From the NCBI RefSeq assembly GCF_001205715.1, contig NZ_AQQZ01000002.1:367501-431500 (forward strand): 64,000 nt of DNA. The letters are read 5' to 3'. Under the pieces are notes generated by a model. The model was not told where the DNA came from and did no database searches. It saw only the letters and a program-made list of their open reading frames with translations. This DNA is from Pseudaestuariivita atlantica. GTDB taxonomy: Bacteria; Pseudomonadota; Alphaproteobacteria; Rhodobacterales; Rhodobacteraceae. Shown here in pieces: positions 27,232-35,977 of this stretch; within the stretch, counting starts at the first letter, position 1; each line of letters starts with the position of its first letter. The translations under genes were made by a program, and so were the position numbers.

Positions 27232-28103
27232 CCCAAAACCCGGCCTGCCACGGCGTCGAGCCTGGCGGTGACGGCAGGGTCGCGCGCGTCGGGCTGGGTG
27301 ATGATCGCGAAGTCGAGCGCGCGGTCGCAGCCATGCGGGCAGGGCGCGCGGTCGCCGCCAAGCGCGGGAGCGACCGCCGTGATCATGGCGCGGGCATGGG
27401 CGGCGTTGCCTTGCAGGGTGGCGATGATCCGGGTGACGTCGACCTCCCCGTGGTCGGGGTGCCAGCTGTCGTAATCGGTGACCATGGCGACGGAGGCGTA
27501 GCAAAGCTCGGCCTCGCGGGCGAGCTTGGCTTCGGGCATGTTGGTCATACCGATCACGTCGCAGCCCCATGCCTCGCGGTACGTGCGCGATTCCGCTAGG
27601 GTCGAGAATTGGGGGCCTTCCATGGCTAGGTAGGTGCCGCCGTCATGCACCGTCACGCCCGCCCCGCGCGCCGCCGAGACGCAGGCGGTGGACAGGCGCG
27701 GGCAGGTCGGGTGCGCGACGGATACATGCGCGACGCAACCGGGGCCGAAAAAGGATTTGTCGCGCGCGAAGGTGCGGTCGATGAACTGGTCGACGACGAC
27801 GAAATCGCCCGGAGCCATCTCTTCCCGGAACGATCCGACGGCAGAGACCGAGATGACATCGGTCACGCCCAGCCGTTTCAGCGCGTCGATATTGGCGCGG
27901 TAGGGGACCGAGGAGGGCGAGTGGACGTGGCCGCGTCCGTGGCGGGGCAGGAAGGCCATGTCGGTGCCCGCCAGCGTGCCCGTGAGGATGGCGTCCGAAG
28001 GCGCGCCCCAGGGCGTGTCGACACGCACCCATTCGGCGCCTTCCAAACCCTCGATATCGTAGATGCCGCTGCCACCGATCACGGCGAGTTTCGTCCTGCC
28101 CAT
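27228..28103 (-). CDS. mtnP: S-methyl-5'-thioadenosine phosphorylase
   Basis: Splits methylthioadenosine, a by-product of polyamine and homoserine-lactone synthesis, into adenine and methylthioribose-1-phosphate. 291 residues. [19 protein letters not shown] starts the protein; [19 protein letters not shown] and [19 protein letters not shown] are phosphate-site motifs; [19 protein letters not shown] and [20 protein letters not shown] complete the nucleoside site. It heads a five-gene minus-strand run ending in apt and the CHMI-like gene. Confidence 0.96.
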   Translation of the reverse strand: MGRTKLAVIGGSGIYDIEGLEGAEWVRVDTPWGAPSDAILTGTLAGTDMAFLPRHGRGHVHSPSSVPYRANIDALKRLGVTDVISVSAVGSFREEMAPGDFVVVDQFIDRTFARDKSFFGPGCVAHVSVAHPTCPRLSTACVSAARGAGVTVHDGGTYLAMEGPQFSTLAESRTYREAWGCDVIGMTNMPEAKLAREAELCYASVAMVTDYDSWHPDHGEVDVTRIIATLQGNAAHARAMITAVAPALGGDRAPCPHGCDRALDFAIITQPDARDPAVTARLDAVAGRVLG

Positions 28104-28201
28104 GCAAACCTCCGTTTGGGCAAGTTGTGCGGCGCGGCGGTGCGAAAGAAAAGAGCCAATCTGGTCACACTTCTGCCGCCACAGGCCTGTAGCGGGGCGG
28201 G

Positions 28202-28801
28202 ATGGAGATCGTTTTCGACCTTTGGGAAAAGACCCCGCGCCTGTCGCTGACCGTGCTGTACGAAGCCGGGCTGGTGCTGGCGGTGATGAGCGTTCTGGCG
28301 GCATCGCCGGGCGGCGGCCCCTTGGGCATCGCGCCCGTGGGCGCGGCGCTGCTGCTGCTGGCGGTGCTGCGGTACCGCGACACGGCGACCCTTGCGCGGG
28401 CCTGTGCCGCGGGTGTGCGGAGCCGGCGTTGGCCGGTTGCCTACCTTGTTGGTTTCGCGGCGATTTGCGTTGCCGCGTCGGCCCCGGTGGCGATGGCGAT
28501 GCACGCGGCTCTGGCGGCGGGTCTTTACGCGGTGGCCTACCTTGTGGCGCTGCGCGGCGACGAGGCGGAACTGGCGCGGTTGCCCTGCCGGTGGGTGCGG
28601 ATGCGCGATCACGGGCAGGAAGGCGCGCTGTTCTGGGCGTTCTGGCACCTTGTCTTCTGGGTGGCGATGGTGCTGGTCGCGGTGCAGGATGCGCCGGTGA
28701 TCTACCTGGTGGCCGTGGGCGTGGGCGCGCCGCTGGTCACCAAGCTGATCGACATGACCTACCTGCTGAAGCTTTGGGCGGATGACGTGGCGCATCGCTG
28801 A
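28202..28801 (+). CDS. Membrane protein of unknown function
   Basis: A 199-residue protein with about five hydrophobic segments (for example VAYLVGFAAICVAASAPVAM, AALAAGLYAVAYLVAL, LFWAFWHLVFWVAMVLVAV). A cytosolic start (MEIVFDLWEKTPRLSLTVLY) precedes the first helix. I recognise no family. It begins about 100 bases from the mtnP start on the other strand and is followed by the SulP transporter 155 bases on, probably under separate control. Confidence 0.7.
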   Translation: MEIVFDLWEKTPRLSLTVLYEAGLVLAVMSVLAASPGGGPLGIAPVGAALLLLAVLRYRDTATLARACAAGVRSRRWPVAYLVGFAAICVAASAPVAMAMHAALAAGLYAVAYLVALRGDEAELARLPCRWVRMRDHGQEGALFWAFWHLVFWVAMVLVAVQDAPVIYLVAVGVGAPLVTKLIDMTYLLKLWADDVAHR

Positions 28802-28956
28802 ACATTCGTGGCGCGTATGCGCATGAATACCGTGCACTTCCCGGAAAACAGCGCTATGCGCGGGGCAAATGGCTGGCTTGCGCCGCGCGAGGTGGCGCTG
28901 ATCCCGCGCGGATGTTAGCCGCAGCCCACCCGTCCATCCGCTTGCAGGAGCCGCTT

Positions 28957-30588
28957 TTGGCCTTCACGAACTATTCCGACTTTGCCCGCAACCTGTCGCT
29001 GACCCTGCGCCCCGAGGCCGACAACCGGCCGTGGCCCGTCATGCTGAAGACCGAGCTGCTGTCGGGCCTGACCGTGGCGCTGGCACTGGTGCCCGAGGCG
29101 GTGGCGTTCGCCTTTGTCGCCGGTGTGCATCCGCTGGTGGGCCTGTACGCGGCCTTCCTCGTGGGCCTGATCACCGCGCTGATCGGCGGGCGGCCGGGCA
29201 TGATTTCGGGCGCGACCGGTGCGCTGGCAGTGGTGATGGTGGCGCTGGTGGCCGAGCACGGGGTGGAATACCTGTTCGCCACGGTGGTCCTGATGGGCAT
29301 TTTGCAGATCGCGGCGGGCATCTTCCGGCTGGGCAAGTTCATCCGGCTGGTGCCGCACGCGGTGATGCTGGGTTTCGTGAACGGGCTGGCCATCGTGATT
29401 TTCCTTGCGCAACTCACGCAGTTCCAGGTGCCCGGCACGGCGGAAGCCTCGGGCCACGGCATGGCGGGTGGCGAGTGGCTGACGGGCCTGCCGCTCTACC
29501 TGATGCTGGCGGGCGTGGGGCTGACCATGGCGATCATCTGGCTGTTGCCCAAGGTCACCAACGTGGTGCCGGCACCGCTGGCGGCCATCGTGATCGTGGC
29601 GGTAATCGTGATCGCGTTCGACCTGCCGATCCCGCGCGTGGGGGACATGGCCTCGATCGAAGGCGGGCTGCCGCCCTTCCACATCCCCATGGTGCCGCTG
29701 AATTTCGAGACGCTGGAGATCATCCTTCCCTACGCGGTGATCCTTGCCGCCATCGGGCTGATCGAGAGCCTGCTGACGCTGAACCTCGTGAACCAGATGA
29801 CCGACCAGCGCGGCGGTGCGAGCCAGGAATGCATCGCGCAGGGCGTGGCCAACACCGTGACCGGCTTTTTCGGCGGCATGGGTGGTTGCGCGATGATCGG
29901 GCAGTCGATGATCAACGTGCGGTCGGGCGGGCGGACGCGGATCGCGGGCGTGGCGGCGGCGCTGTTCCTGCTGTCCTTCATCCTCTTCGCCTCGCCGCTG
30001 ATCGAGCAGATCCCGCTGGCGGCGCTGGTGGGCGTGATGTTCATGGTGGTGATCGGGACGTTCGCGTGGAACACGTTCCGGATCATGCGCGTCGCGCCGA
30101 AATTCGCGACCTTCGTGATGCTGCTGGTGACCGTGGTGACGGTGCTGGAGGACCTTGCCGTGGCGGTCGTGGTCGGCGTGATCGTGTCGGCGCTGCAATA
30201 TGCGTGGCAGAACGCCAAGCGCATTTCGGCTCGCGCGCACGTGACCCCGGAAGGGGCGAAGGTGTACCAGGTGAACGGGCCCTTGTTCTTCGGCTCGGCC
30301 GAGGGATTCCAGGAGTTGTTCGACGTGAAGGGCGATCCGTCGCTGGTGATCGTGGATTTCGCCGAAAGCCGCGTCGCCGACCAGTCGGCGCTGAACGCGA
30401 TCGAGGCGGTTGCGGGGCGCTATGCCGAGGAGGGCAAGGCGCTGGAATTGCGGCACCTGTCGCGCGATTGCCGGAAGCTGTTGAGCCGGACCGGGCTGAT
30501 CGTCATCGAGGCTGAGGACGATCCCGAATACCAGGTGGCGGTGGATTACGCGGTGCAGCGCGGGCTGTTTTCGGACGGCGCGCACTAG
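28957..30588 (+). CDS. SulP family anion transporter with STAS domain
   Basis: Inner-membrane transporter of the SulP/SLC26 family (sulfate, bicarbonate or similar anions), about 543 residues. The N-terminal helices include LSGLTVALALVPEAVAFAFV and GLYAAFLVGLITALIGGRPG; the conserved GFFGGMGGCAMIGQSMINVR lies mid-protein. A C-terminal STAS domain follows (YQVNGPLFFGSAEGFQELF). I prefer the TTG at 28957 because AGGAG is 6 bases upstream; an ATG at 28912 would add 15 residues but has no ribosome-binding site. The substrate is not predictable. Confidence 0.88.
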   Translation: MAFTNYSDFARNLSLTLRPEADNRPWPVMLKTELLSGLTVALALVPEAVAFAFVAGVHPLVGLYAAFLVGLITALIGGRPGMISGATGALAVVMVALVAEHGVEYLFATVVLMGILQIAAGIFRLGKFIRLVPHAVMLGFVNGLAIVIFLAQLTQFQVPGTAEASGHGMAGGEWLTGLPLYLMLAGVGLTMAIIWLLPKVTNVVPAPLAAIVIVAVIVIAFDLPIPRVGDMASIEGGLPPFHIPMVPLNFETLEIILPYAVILAAIGLIESLLTLNLVNQMTDQRGGASQECIAQGVANTVTGFFGGMGGCAMIGQSMINVRSGGRTRIAGVAAALFLLSFILFASPLIEQIPLAALVGVMFMVVIGTFAWNTFRIMRVAPKFATFVMLLVTVVTVLEDLAVAVVVGVIVSALQYAWQNAKRISARAHVTPEGAKVYQVNGPLFFGSAEGFQELFDVKGDPSLVIVDFAESRVADQSALNAIEAVAGRYAEEGKALELRHLSRDCRKLLSRTGLIVIEAEDDPEYQVAVDYAVQRGLFSDGAH

Positions 30589-30648
30589 GCGCCGGGGGCG
30601 ACCCCGCGTTCCGCGAGGCCCGCCCACCCGGCACCTTCGCAAAGCGCG

Positions 30649-31254
30649 TCAATCGTCGGGGCGGGCGAGGGTGAAGGCCTCTGTCACGGCGGTGTAGTCG
30701 CGGTAGCCGAGGCGCGCGAGCATTTCGAAGCGGGTGATGTCGACCATGCCGTCGACCAGCGCGTCGTCGGCGATGTGCACGCCCACGACTTCGCCGAAGG
30801 TCACGTAATTGGCCTCTCCGGGGAGGCGGACGATCTGGACAAGCCGACATTCGAGCGTCGCGGGCGAGGCGGCGACGCGCGGGCAATCGATCACCGAACA
30901 CTCGGCCTTTTCCAGCCCCGCGCGGTCGAACTCGTCGGTGGTGCGGTCGAAATGTTCGGAGGTGATGTTCATCGCGTCCTTCAGGGCGCGGGAGACGAGG
31001 TTGACCGCGAAGACGCCGGTGGCGCGGATGTTGGCCACGCTGTCCTTGGTGTTGTCCTGGTCGGGCTTGGCGGAGGTGCTGGCGAACATCACCTGCGGCG
31101 GGACGTAGGAGACGCCGTTGAAGAAGCTGTAGGGGGCGAGGTTGGCGGTGCCGTCGGGGCCGCGCGTGGAGATCCACGCGATTGGGCGGGGGGCGATCAG
31201 GGCGTTGAACGGGTTGTGGGGCAGGCCGTGGCCGTCCTTCGGTTGGTAGAACAT
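30649..31254 (-). CDS. Flavin reductase-like FMN-binding protein
   Basis: A 201-residue protein of the flavin reductase / DIM6-NTAB family. NPFNALIAPRPIAWISTRG and ANLAPYSFFNGVSYVPPQVM are the FMN-binding signature, and DSVANIRATGVFAVNLVS and FGEVVGVHI are also typical. Members act as NAD(P)H:flavin reductases or as FMN-binding oxidoreductases; no partner monooxygenase is nearby. GGAGAGG precedes the ATG at 31254; the ATG at 31266 is part of that Shine-Dalgarno sequence and is less likely. Confidence 0.88.
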   Translation of the reverse strand: MFYQPKDGHGLPHNPFNALIAPRPIAWISTRGPDGTANLAPYSFFNGVSYVPPQVMFASTSAKPDQDNTKDSVANIRATGVFAVNLVSRALKDAMNITSEHFDRTTDEFDRAGLEKAECSVIDCPRVAASPATLECRLVQIVRLPGEANYVTFGEVVGVHIADDALVDGMVDITRFEMLARLGYRDYTAVTEAFTLARPDD

Positions 31255-31328
31255 CGCCCTCTCCATCGGTTTGCGCGTCTTTCGACCTGTGATAGGGCCG
31301 GGCGCGGTGATTGCAACCGGGATGGCAG

Positions 31329-31811
31329 ATGCGGGAGCTGCGGCAGGAGACGGGCGAGGACCGGTGGGAGGTCGAGGCGCTGTTCGACACGTGTTTCGCG
31401 CCGGGTCGGGAGGCGTTGTCGTCCTACCGGTTGCGCGATGGCGTGCCGCCGGTTGCCGATCTGTGCCTTGTGCTGCGCGACCACGGGGTCGTGGGTGGCG
31501 CGGTGCGGTTCTGGCCGGTGCGGGTGGGCGCCGAGCGGGCGCTGTTGCTGGGGCCGATCGCGGTGCACCCGACGCGGCAGGGCGAGGGGCTGGGCGCGGA
31601 GTTGATGCTGACGGCGCTGGACCGGGCGCGCGGGCGCGGCTGGGAGCGGGTGATGCTGGTGGGCGACGTGCCCTATTACGGGCGGTTCGGGTTCCGGCGG
31701 CTCGAAGGTGTCGAGATGCCGCCGCCGACCAACCCCGACCGCGTTCTGGGCCATGACCTGGTGCCCGGTGCGTGGGACGGCGTGTCAGGCGCGGTGACGC
31801 GGGCGGGTTGA
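31329..31811 (+). CDS. GNAT N-acetyltransferase, YhbS-like
   Basis: A 160-residue GNAT-fold protein. The acetyl-CoA loop is LLGPIAVHPTRQGEGLGAEL, followed by ALDRARGRGWERVMLVGDVP and YYGRFGFRRLEGVEMPPPT, as in the YhbS group. DTCFAPGREALSSYRLRDG is the variable N-terminal segment. The substrate is unknown. It diverges from the flavin reductase gene; about 75 bases separate the starts. The ATG at 31329 is preferred over a TTG 18 bases upstream. Confidence 0.88.
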   Translation: MRELRQETGEDRWEVEALFDTCFAPGREALSSYRLRDGVPPVADLCLVLRDHGVVGGAVRFWPVRVGAERALLLGPIAVHPTRQGEGLGAELMLTALDRARGRGWERVMLVGDVPYYGRFGFRRLEGVEMPPPTNPDRVLGHDLVPGAWDGVSGAVTRAG

Positions 31812-31860
31812 AATCCGGGGCCGGGTCCCGATGTTAAAAGGTGCAACATCGGAGGAGCGC

Positions 31861-32643
31861 ATGGACGACAACAGCGTGGACGTGGTGGAGATACCCGCCG
31901 ACCTCGAGGCCGAGCTGGCGGCGCTGGCACGGCGATACGAGCGCGCCGATGGGCTGGGGTTGCAAGTGCTGAACTTCATCGGGGACCAGGCCGAGGCGCA
32001 GGTGGCGCGGCTGCCGGTCAACGTGCGCGACCGGCTGGAACAGGCGACGCTGCGGGCGCTGAAGGCGGCGATGGGCGCGGCGCATGGCACCCGCGACATC
32101 GGCGGCAGCGCGGCACCCTGGCTTGACAAGGTGGCGGCGACGCTGAGCGGGGCCGCGGGCGGGTTCGGCGGGGTGCCGTCCGCGCTGATGGAATTGCCGG
32201 TCACGACGACGCTCTTGTTGCGCGCGATCCAGAACGTCGCGGTGGAGCACGGATACGACCCGCGCGCCGCGGACGTGGAGCGCGATTGCCTGCTCGTCCT
32301 TGCCGCGAAGGGACCGCTGGCGGGCGAGGAGGACGAGGGCGTGGACCTTGGGTTCCTGACGGCGCGCGTGGCGGTGTCGGGCACGGCGGTGAACGCGCTG
32401 CTGGCGCGGGTGGCGCCGCGGCTGGCCGCCGCGCTGGGCCAGAAGCTGGCCGCGCAGGCGGTGCCGGTGGTGGGCGCGATGACCGGGGCGGCCACGAATT
32501 ACGCCTATGTCAGCTATTACCAGGAACTGGCGCAGGTGATCTTCCGGCTGCGGAAGCTGTCGGAGGAGCGCGAGCTGCCGCGCGAGGTGCTGGTGGCCGA
32601 TCTGCGGATGCGGCTGGAGCGCGCGCCGGTCAGGCGCGGGTAG
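31861..32643 (+). CDS. EcsC family protein
   Basis: A 260-residue protein of the EcsC family, named after a Bacillus protein next to an ABC transporter; the molecular role is unknown. Matching features are LGGSAAPWLDKVAATLSG-type helical segments, GFGGVPSALMELPVTTTLLL, AVEHGYDPRAADVERDCLL and AAQAVPVVGAMTGAATNYAY. Hydrophobic helices suggest membrane association. GGAGGAG lies immediately before the ATG at 31861 and fixes the start. Confidence 0.82.
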   Translation: MDDNSVDVVEIPADLEAELAALARRYERADGLGLQVLNFIGDQAEAQVARLPVNVRDRLEQATLRALKAAMGAAHGTRDIGGSAAPWLDKVAATLSGAAGGFGGVPSALMELPVTTTLLLRAIQNVAVEHGYDPRAADVERDCLLVLAAKGPLAGEEDEGVDLGFLTARVAVSGTAVNALLARVAPRLAAALGQKLAAQAVPVVGAMTGAATNYAYVSYYQELAQVIFRLRKLSEERELPREVLVADLRMRLERAPVRRG

Positions 32644-32725
32644 CGGGCGGGGCGCTCGTCGGGCCCTGGCGTGCCCGCCTCGCTGGCGTGGCGCGATGGG
32701 TCGGGGGCTGGCGCGGGTGGCGGGC

Positions 32726-32760
32726 CGGCCCTCCGGGGGACATATTTGTGAAGAGAAGAA
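32726..32760. other. GC-hairpin/AT-tract motif in a convergent gap
   Basis: A GC-rich stretch (GGGCCGGCCCTCCGGGGG) runs abruptly into ACATATTTGTGAAGAGAAG between the convergent EcsC-like gene and ptsP. GGGCCGGCCC is a self-complementary 10-mer. It may serve as the transcription end for one or both genes. Confidence 0.4.
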
Positions 32761-32764
32761 GCGG

Positions 32765-35011
32765 TCAGGCCTGCGCGTTGTTGCGCAGGTATTCCATCAC
32801 GGCGGGGCGCACGGATTGGTCGCCGCGGTCGCGGGCGTCGGCGATCACCTGTTTCAGTTCGGTGATGTTGGTGCGGCGCAGGAGCGATTTGACCGGGCCG
32901 ATGGAGGCGGGGCGCATCGACAGCGTGCGCAGGCCCATGGCGGCGAGGCAGGCGGCTTCGACCGGGCGACCGGCGTCTTCGCCGCAGAAGCTGACCGGGG
33001 TACCCGAGATCGCGCAGCGGTTCACGATGGATTCGATCAGGCTGAGGAACGAGACGTTGAGCGTGTCGTAGCGTTTGCGGACGCGTTCGTTTTCGCGGTC
33101 GGCGGCGAAGAAGAACTGTTTCAGGTCGTTGCCGCCGATCGACAGGAATTCGACCTCGTCGAAGAATTTCTGGGGTGCGAAGGCGAGCGAGGGGGTTTCG
33201 AGCATCGCGCCGATTTCGAGTTTCGAAGGCAGGACGTGGCCGAGCTTGCGTTCGCGGTCGAGGGCGTTGTCGACCTCGGCCTTGGCGGCGCGGTATTCGT
33301 CGTATTGCGCGATGAAGGGAAACATGACCGTCAGGGGGCGCCCCTTGGCGGCGCGCATCAGCGCCTGCAGCTGCATGCGCAGGACGCCGGGGCGGTCGAG
33401 CCCGACACGGATCGCGCGCCAGCCGAGCGCGGGGTTGGGTTCGTCCAGCGGGTTCATGTAGGGCAGGACCTTGTCGGACCCGATGTCGAGCGTGCGGAAG
33501 ACCACGCGTTTGCCCTGGGCCGCGTTCAGCACGCGGTCGTAGATTTCCACCAGTTCGCCGCGCCGGGGCATCTTGTTGCGCAGGAGGAACTGCAGTTCGG
33601 TCCGGAAGAGGCCGACGCCGTCGGCGCCCGAGGTGGGCAGCGAGGGCAGGTCGGCCATCAGGCCTGCGTTCATCTGCAGCGAGATGACCTGGCCGCAGGT
33701 CGTTTCGGCGGGCAGGTCGCGGATCGAGGCGTAGCGTTCCTGCGCCTTGTGCTGCATCGCGATCTTGTCGCGGAAGGCGGTGGTGACGTGTTCGTCGGGG
33801 CGCAGGTGAACGGTGCCGGCCTCGCCGTCGATCAGGATGTGGTCGCCGTTCAGCGCCTCGGTCGTGATGCGTTCGGCCTGGATCAGGAGCGGGATGGCGA
33901 GCGCGCGGGCGACGATGGCGGCGTGGGAGCCGACCGAGCCTTCTTCCAGCACCACGCCCTGCAGCTTGCGGTCGTATTCCAGCAATTCGCCGGGGCCGAT
34001 GTTGCGGGCGATGAGGATCGGGTTTTCGGGCATGGCATCGCTGCTGACGCCCTGTCCGGTGAGGATGCGAAGGAGGCGGTTCGACAGGTCGTCGAGGTCG
34101 TGCAGGCGGGCCCGCAGGTAGGCATCGGTCACCTGCTGCATGCGGGCGCGGGCGGTGGATTGCTCTTTCTCGACCGCGGCTTCGGCGCTGAGGCCGCGGC
34201 TGATGTCTTCTTCCATCCGGCGCATCCAGCCGCGGGAATTGGCGAACATGCGGAAGGCTTCGAGGACGTGAATCTGTTCGCGGTCGCCGCCGGCCACGGT
34301 TTCGAGCATCCGGTCGACGCCGACGCGCAGTTCCTCGACCGCGGCGTGTAGGCGGTCCAGTTCGCGGTGCGGGTCTTCGGCGATGGGGTTGGTGACGACG
34401 ACGCGGGGTTCGTGCAGCCAGACATGGCCTTCGGCGGCGCCTTCCTGTGCAACCGTGGCGGGGAAGGCGACGGGTTGCTGGTGGCGGGCCTTGAGCGCGG
34501 CGCCTTCGCCGACGAACGCGCCCAGTTCGGTCATTTCCGCCAGCACCATGGCCACAACTTCAAGCGCGTAGACGGCATCGGCGGAGAACTCGCGCGCCTG
34601 CTTGGACTGGACGACGAGGACGCCCAGTTTCTCGCCCAGCCGCTGGATGGGCACGCCGAGGAAGGACGAATAGATCTCTTCCCCCGTCTCGGGCATGTAA
34701 CGGAAACCCGGAGCGGCCGGTGCATCGGCAGTGTTGACGATGTTGCCGGTGCGCGCGACGCGGCCCACGAGGCCTTCGCCCAGCCGCATGCGGGTCTGGT
34801 GCACGGCTTCGGGGTTCAGGCCCTGCGTGGCGCAGAGTTCCAGGGTTTCGTCGTCGCGGAAGAGGTAGATGGAGCACACCTCGGTGCCCATGCTGTCGGC
34901 GGTCAGGTGGGTGATCCGGTCGAGCCGTTCCTGCCCGGCGGCCTCTTCGGCCATCAGGTTCCTGAGCCGCCCCAGAAGCTGGCGGCTTTCGCTTTCGAAT
35001 CCGTCGGCCAT
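32765..35011 (-). CDS. ptsP: Phosphoenolpyruvate-protein phosphotransferase PtsP (EI-Ntr)
   Basis: First enzyme of the nitrogen-related phosphotransferase system; it passes phosphate from PEP to NPr. 748 residues. Residues 1-165 form a GAF domain (RLRNLMAEEAAGQERLDRIT, VCSIYLFRDDETLELCAT), which binds glutamine or 2-oxoglutarate in studied relatives. The EI part follows: EEGSVGSHAAIVARALAIP near residue 360 has the phosphorylated His, GVGLFRTELQFLLRNKMP and FLSIGGNDLKQFFFAADREN form the PEP site, and the catalytic Cys is in VSFCGEDAGRP. The ATG at 35011 begins MADGFES. It lies near lysC, a frequent pairing in this family of bacteria. Confidence 0.95.
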   Translation of the reverse strand: MADGFESESRQLLGRLRNLMAEEAAGQERLDRITHLTADSMGTEVCSIYLFRDDETLELCATQGLNPEAVHQTRMRLGEGLVGRVARTGNIVNTADAPAAPGFRYMPETGEEIYSSFLGVPIQRLGEKLGVLVVQSKQAREFSADAVYALEVVAMVLAEMTELGAFVGEGAALKARHQQPVAFPATVAQEGAAEGHVWLHEPRVVVTNPIAEDPHRELDRLHAAVEELRVGVDRMLETVAGGDREQIHVLEAFRMFANSRGWMRRMEEDISRGLSAEAAVEKEQSTARARMQQVTDAYLRARLHDLDDLSNRLLRILTGQGVSSDAMPENPILIARNIGPGELLEYDRKLQGVVLEEGSVGSHAAIVARALAIPLLIQAERITTEALNGDHILIDGEAGTVHLRPDEHVTTAFRDKIAMQHKAQERYASIRDLPAETTCGQVISLQMNAGLMADLPSLPTSGADGVGLFRTELQFLLRNKMPRRGELVEIYDRVLNAAQGKRVVFRTLDIGSDKVLPYMNPLDEPNPALGWRAIRVGLDRPGVLRMQLQALMRAAKGRPLTVMFPFIAQYDEYRAAKAEVDNALDRERKLGHVLPSKLEIGAMLETPSLAFAPQKFFDEVEFLSIGGNDLKQFFFAADRENERVRKRYDTLNVSFLSLIESIVNRCAISGTPVSFCGEDAGRPVEAACLAAMGLRTLSMRPASIGPVKSLLRRTNITELKQVIADARDRGDQSVRPAVMEYLRNNAQA

Positions 35012-35137
35012 GATGTGCCCGTTGTGTTCCCGGATGTCAGGTATACGCGGGTTGGTTCGGAAAGGGGAGAGGCAAGGTTGCAACCGGCGCGGGAAAGTGC
35101 CGTGCGGGCGGTACCTTGCCCGTGGAGGCGGCGCGGG

Positions 35138-35908
35138 TCAGGTGCAGGCCGGGTTGGCCGTGGCCGGGGCAGGGTGGCGGCCCATGCGGGTGAAGAGATC
35201 GGTCAGATAGGCCAGACGGGCGGGCACGGTGTCGCGCACCGCCTGTTCGATGCGGGCGGGCAGGCGGCCGGGGTGGTGGACCATGGCGAAGGCGAAGAGC
35301 GCGGTTTCGGCGAGGTCCTCTCCCGCCGGGTTGCGAAGGGCATAATCGGTGATGGCCGTGCCGTCCCGGCGCTGCGCCTTGCGCCAGGCGCGGCTGGCGG
35401 CGTGGGGTATGTCGAGCGTGGCGTGCACGCTTTCGTGGAACACGGTTTCATCGAGGTCGCGGGTTTGCAAGCGTCTGGCGATGTTGTGGGTGTAGAGGAC
35501 GAAGAAGCGACCCTTGTCCTCGGCAAAGGCGGTCTCGTCCCCGTCGAGGATCACGACATGCGAGAGTTTCGCGCGCATCGCACCGGGCAGGCGCCCGATC
35601 GATGCGCCGACGGTATCCGCCAGAGCAGTGGCACGGGTCGCGCCCCCGGCATCGGGGTGCACGGTAATGTCCATGCGTGTGCCGTCGCGGAACCGCGCCT
35701 CGACCACGTGCACGCCGTCGGCGAAGAGGGGGCCGCCGCGCTTGTCGGGCATCTCCCGCCGGTCGGTGCCGCGATAGGTGGTGCAGGCAAACAGCGTCGG
35801 GTCGTCGGGGCGGATGAAATCGAGATCGTTCGACACGACCGAGTTCGGGAAGAGCGGGGCGGCGGAGGCCGGAGCGGCCAACAGGAGCAACGCAAGCAAT
35901 CGGAACAT
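35138..35908 (-). CDS. Secreted protein with an HExxH motif, putative metallopeptidase
   Basis: A 256-residue protein with a signal peptide (MFRLLALLLLAAPASAAP). I do not recognise a named family. TRDLDETVFHESVHATLDIP near residue 155 contains HESVH, the zinc-binding motif of zincin peptidases, and an acidic segment (PAGEDLAETALFAFAM) 36 residues on could give the third ligand. VHVVEARFRDGTRMDITVHP and LSHVVILDGDETAFAEDKGR precede it. A periplasmic or extracellular peptidase is the simplest reading, but the motif alone does not prove it. Confidence 0.72.
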   Translation of the reverse strand: MFRLLALLLLAAPASAAPLFPNSVVSNDLDFIRPDDPTLFACTTYRGTDRREMPDKRGGPLFADGVHVVEARFRDGTRMDITVHPDAGGATRATALADTVGASIGRLPGAMRAKLSHVVILDGDETAFAEDKGRFFVLYTHNIARRLQTRDLDETVFHESVHATLDIPHAASRAWRKAQRRDGTAITDYALRNPAGEDLAETALFAFAMVHHPGRLPARIEQAVRDTVPARLAYLTDLFTRMGRHPAPATANPACT

Positions 35909-35977
35909 GCCCGCAGGCTGGCAGGACCGCTGCTGGCTGGCAAGTTATTGGCGAATGGGTGAGCGCGGACGCGCCGG

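Noticed and set aside
32696-34351. A 551-codon plus-strand frame opposite ptsP
   Set aside because: Antisense shadow without a ribosome-binding site or domain.
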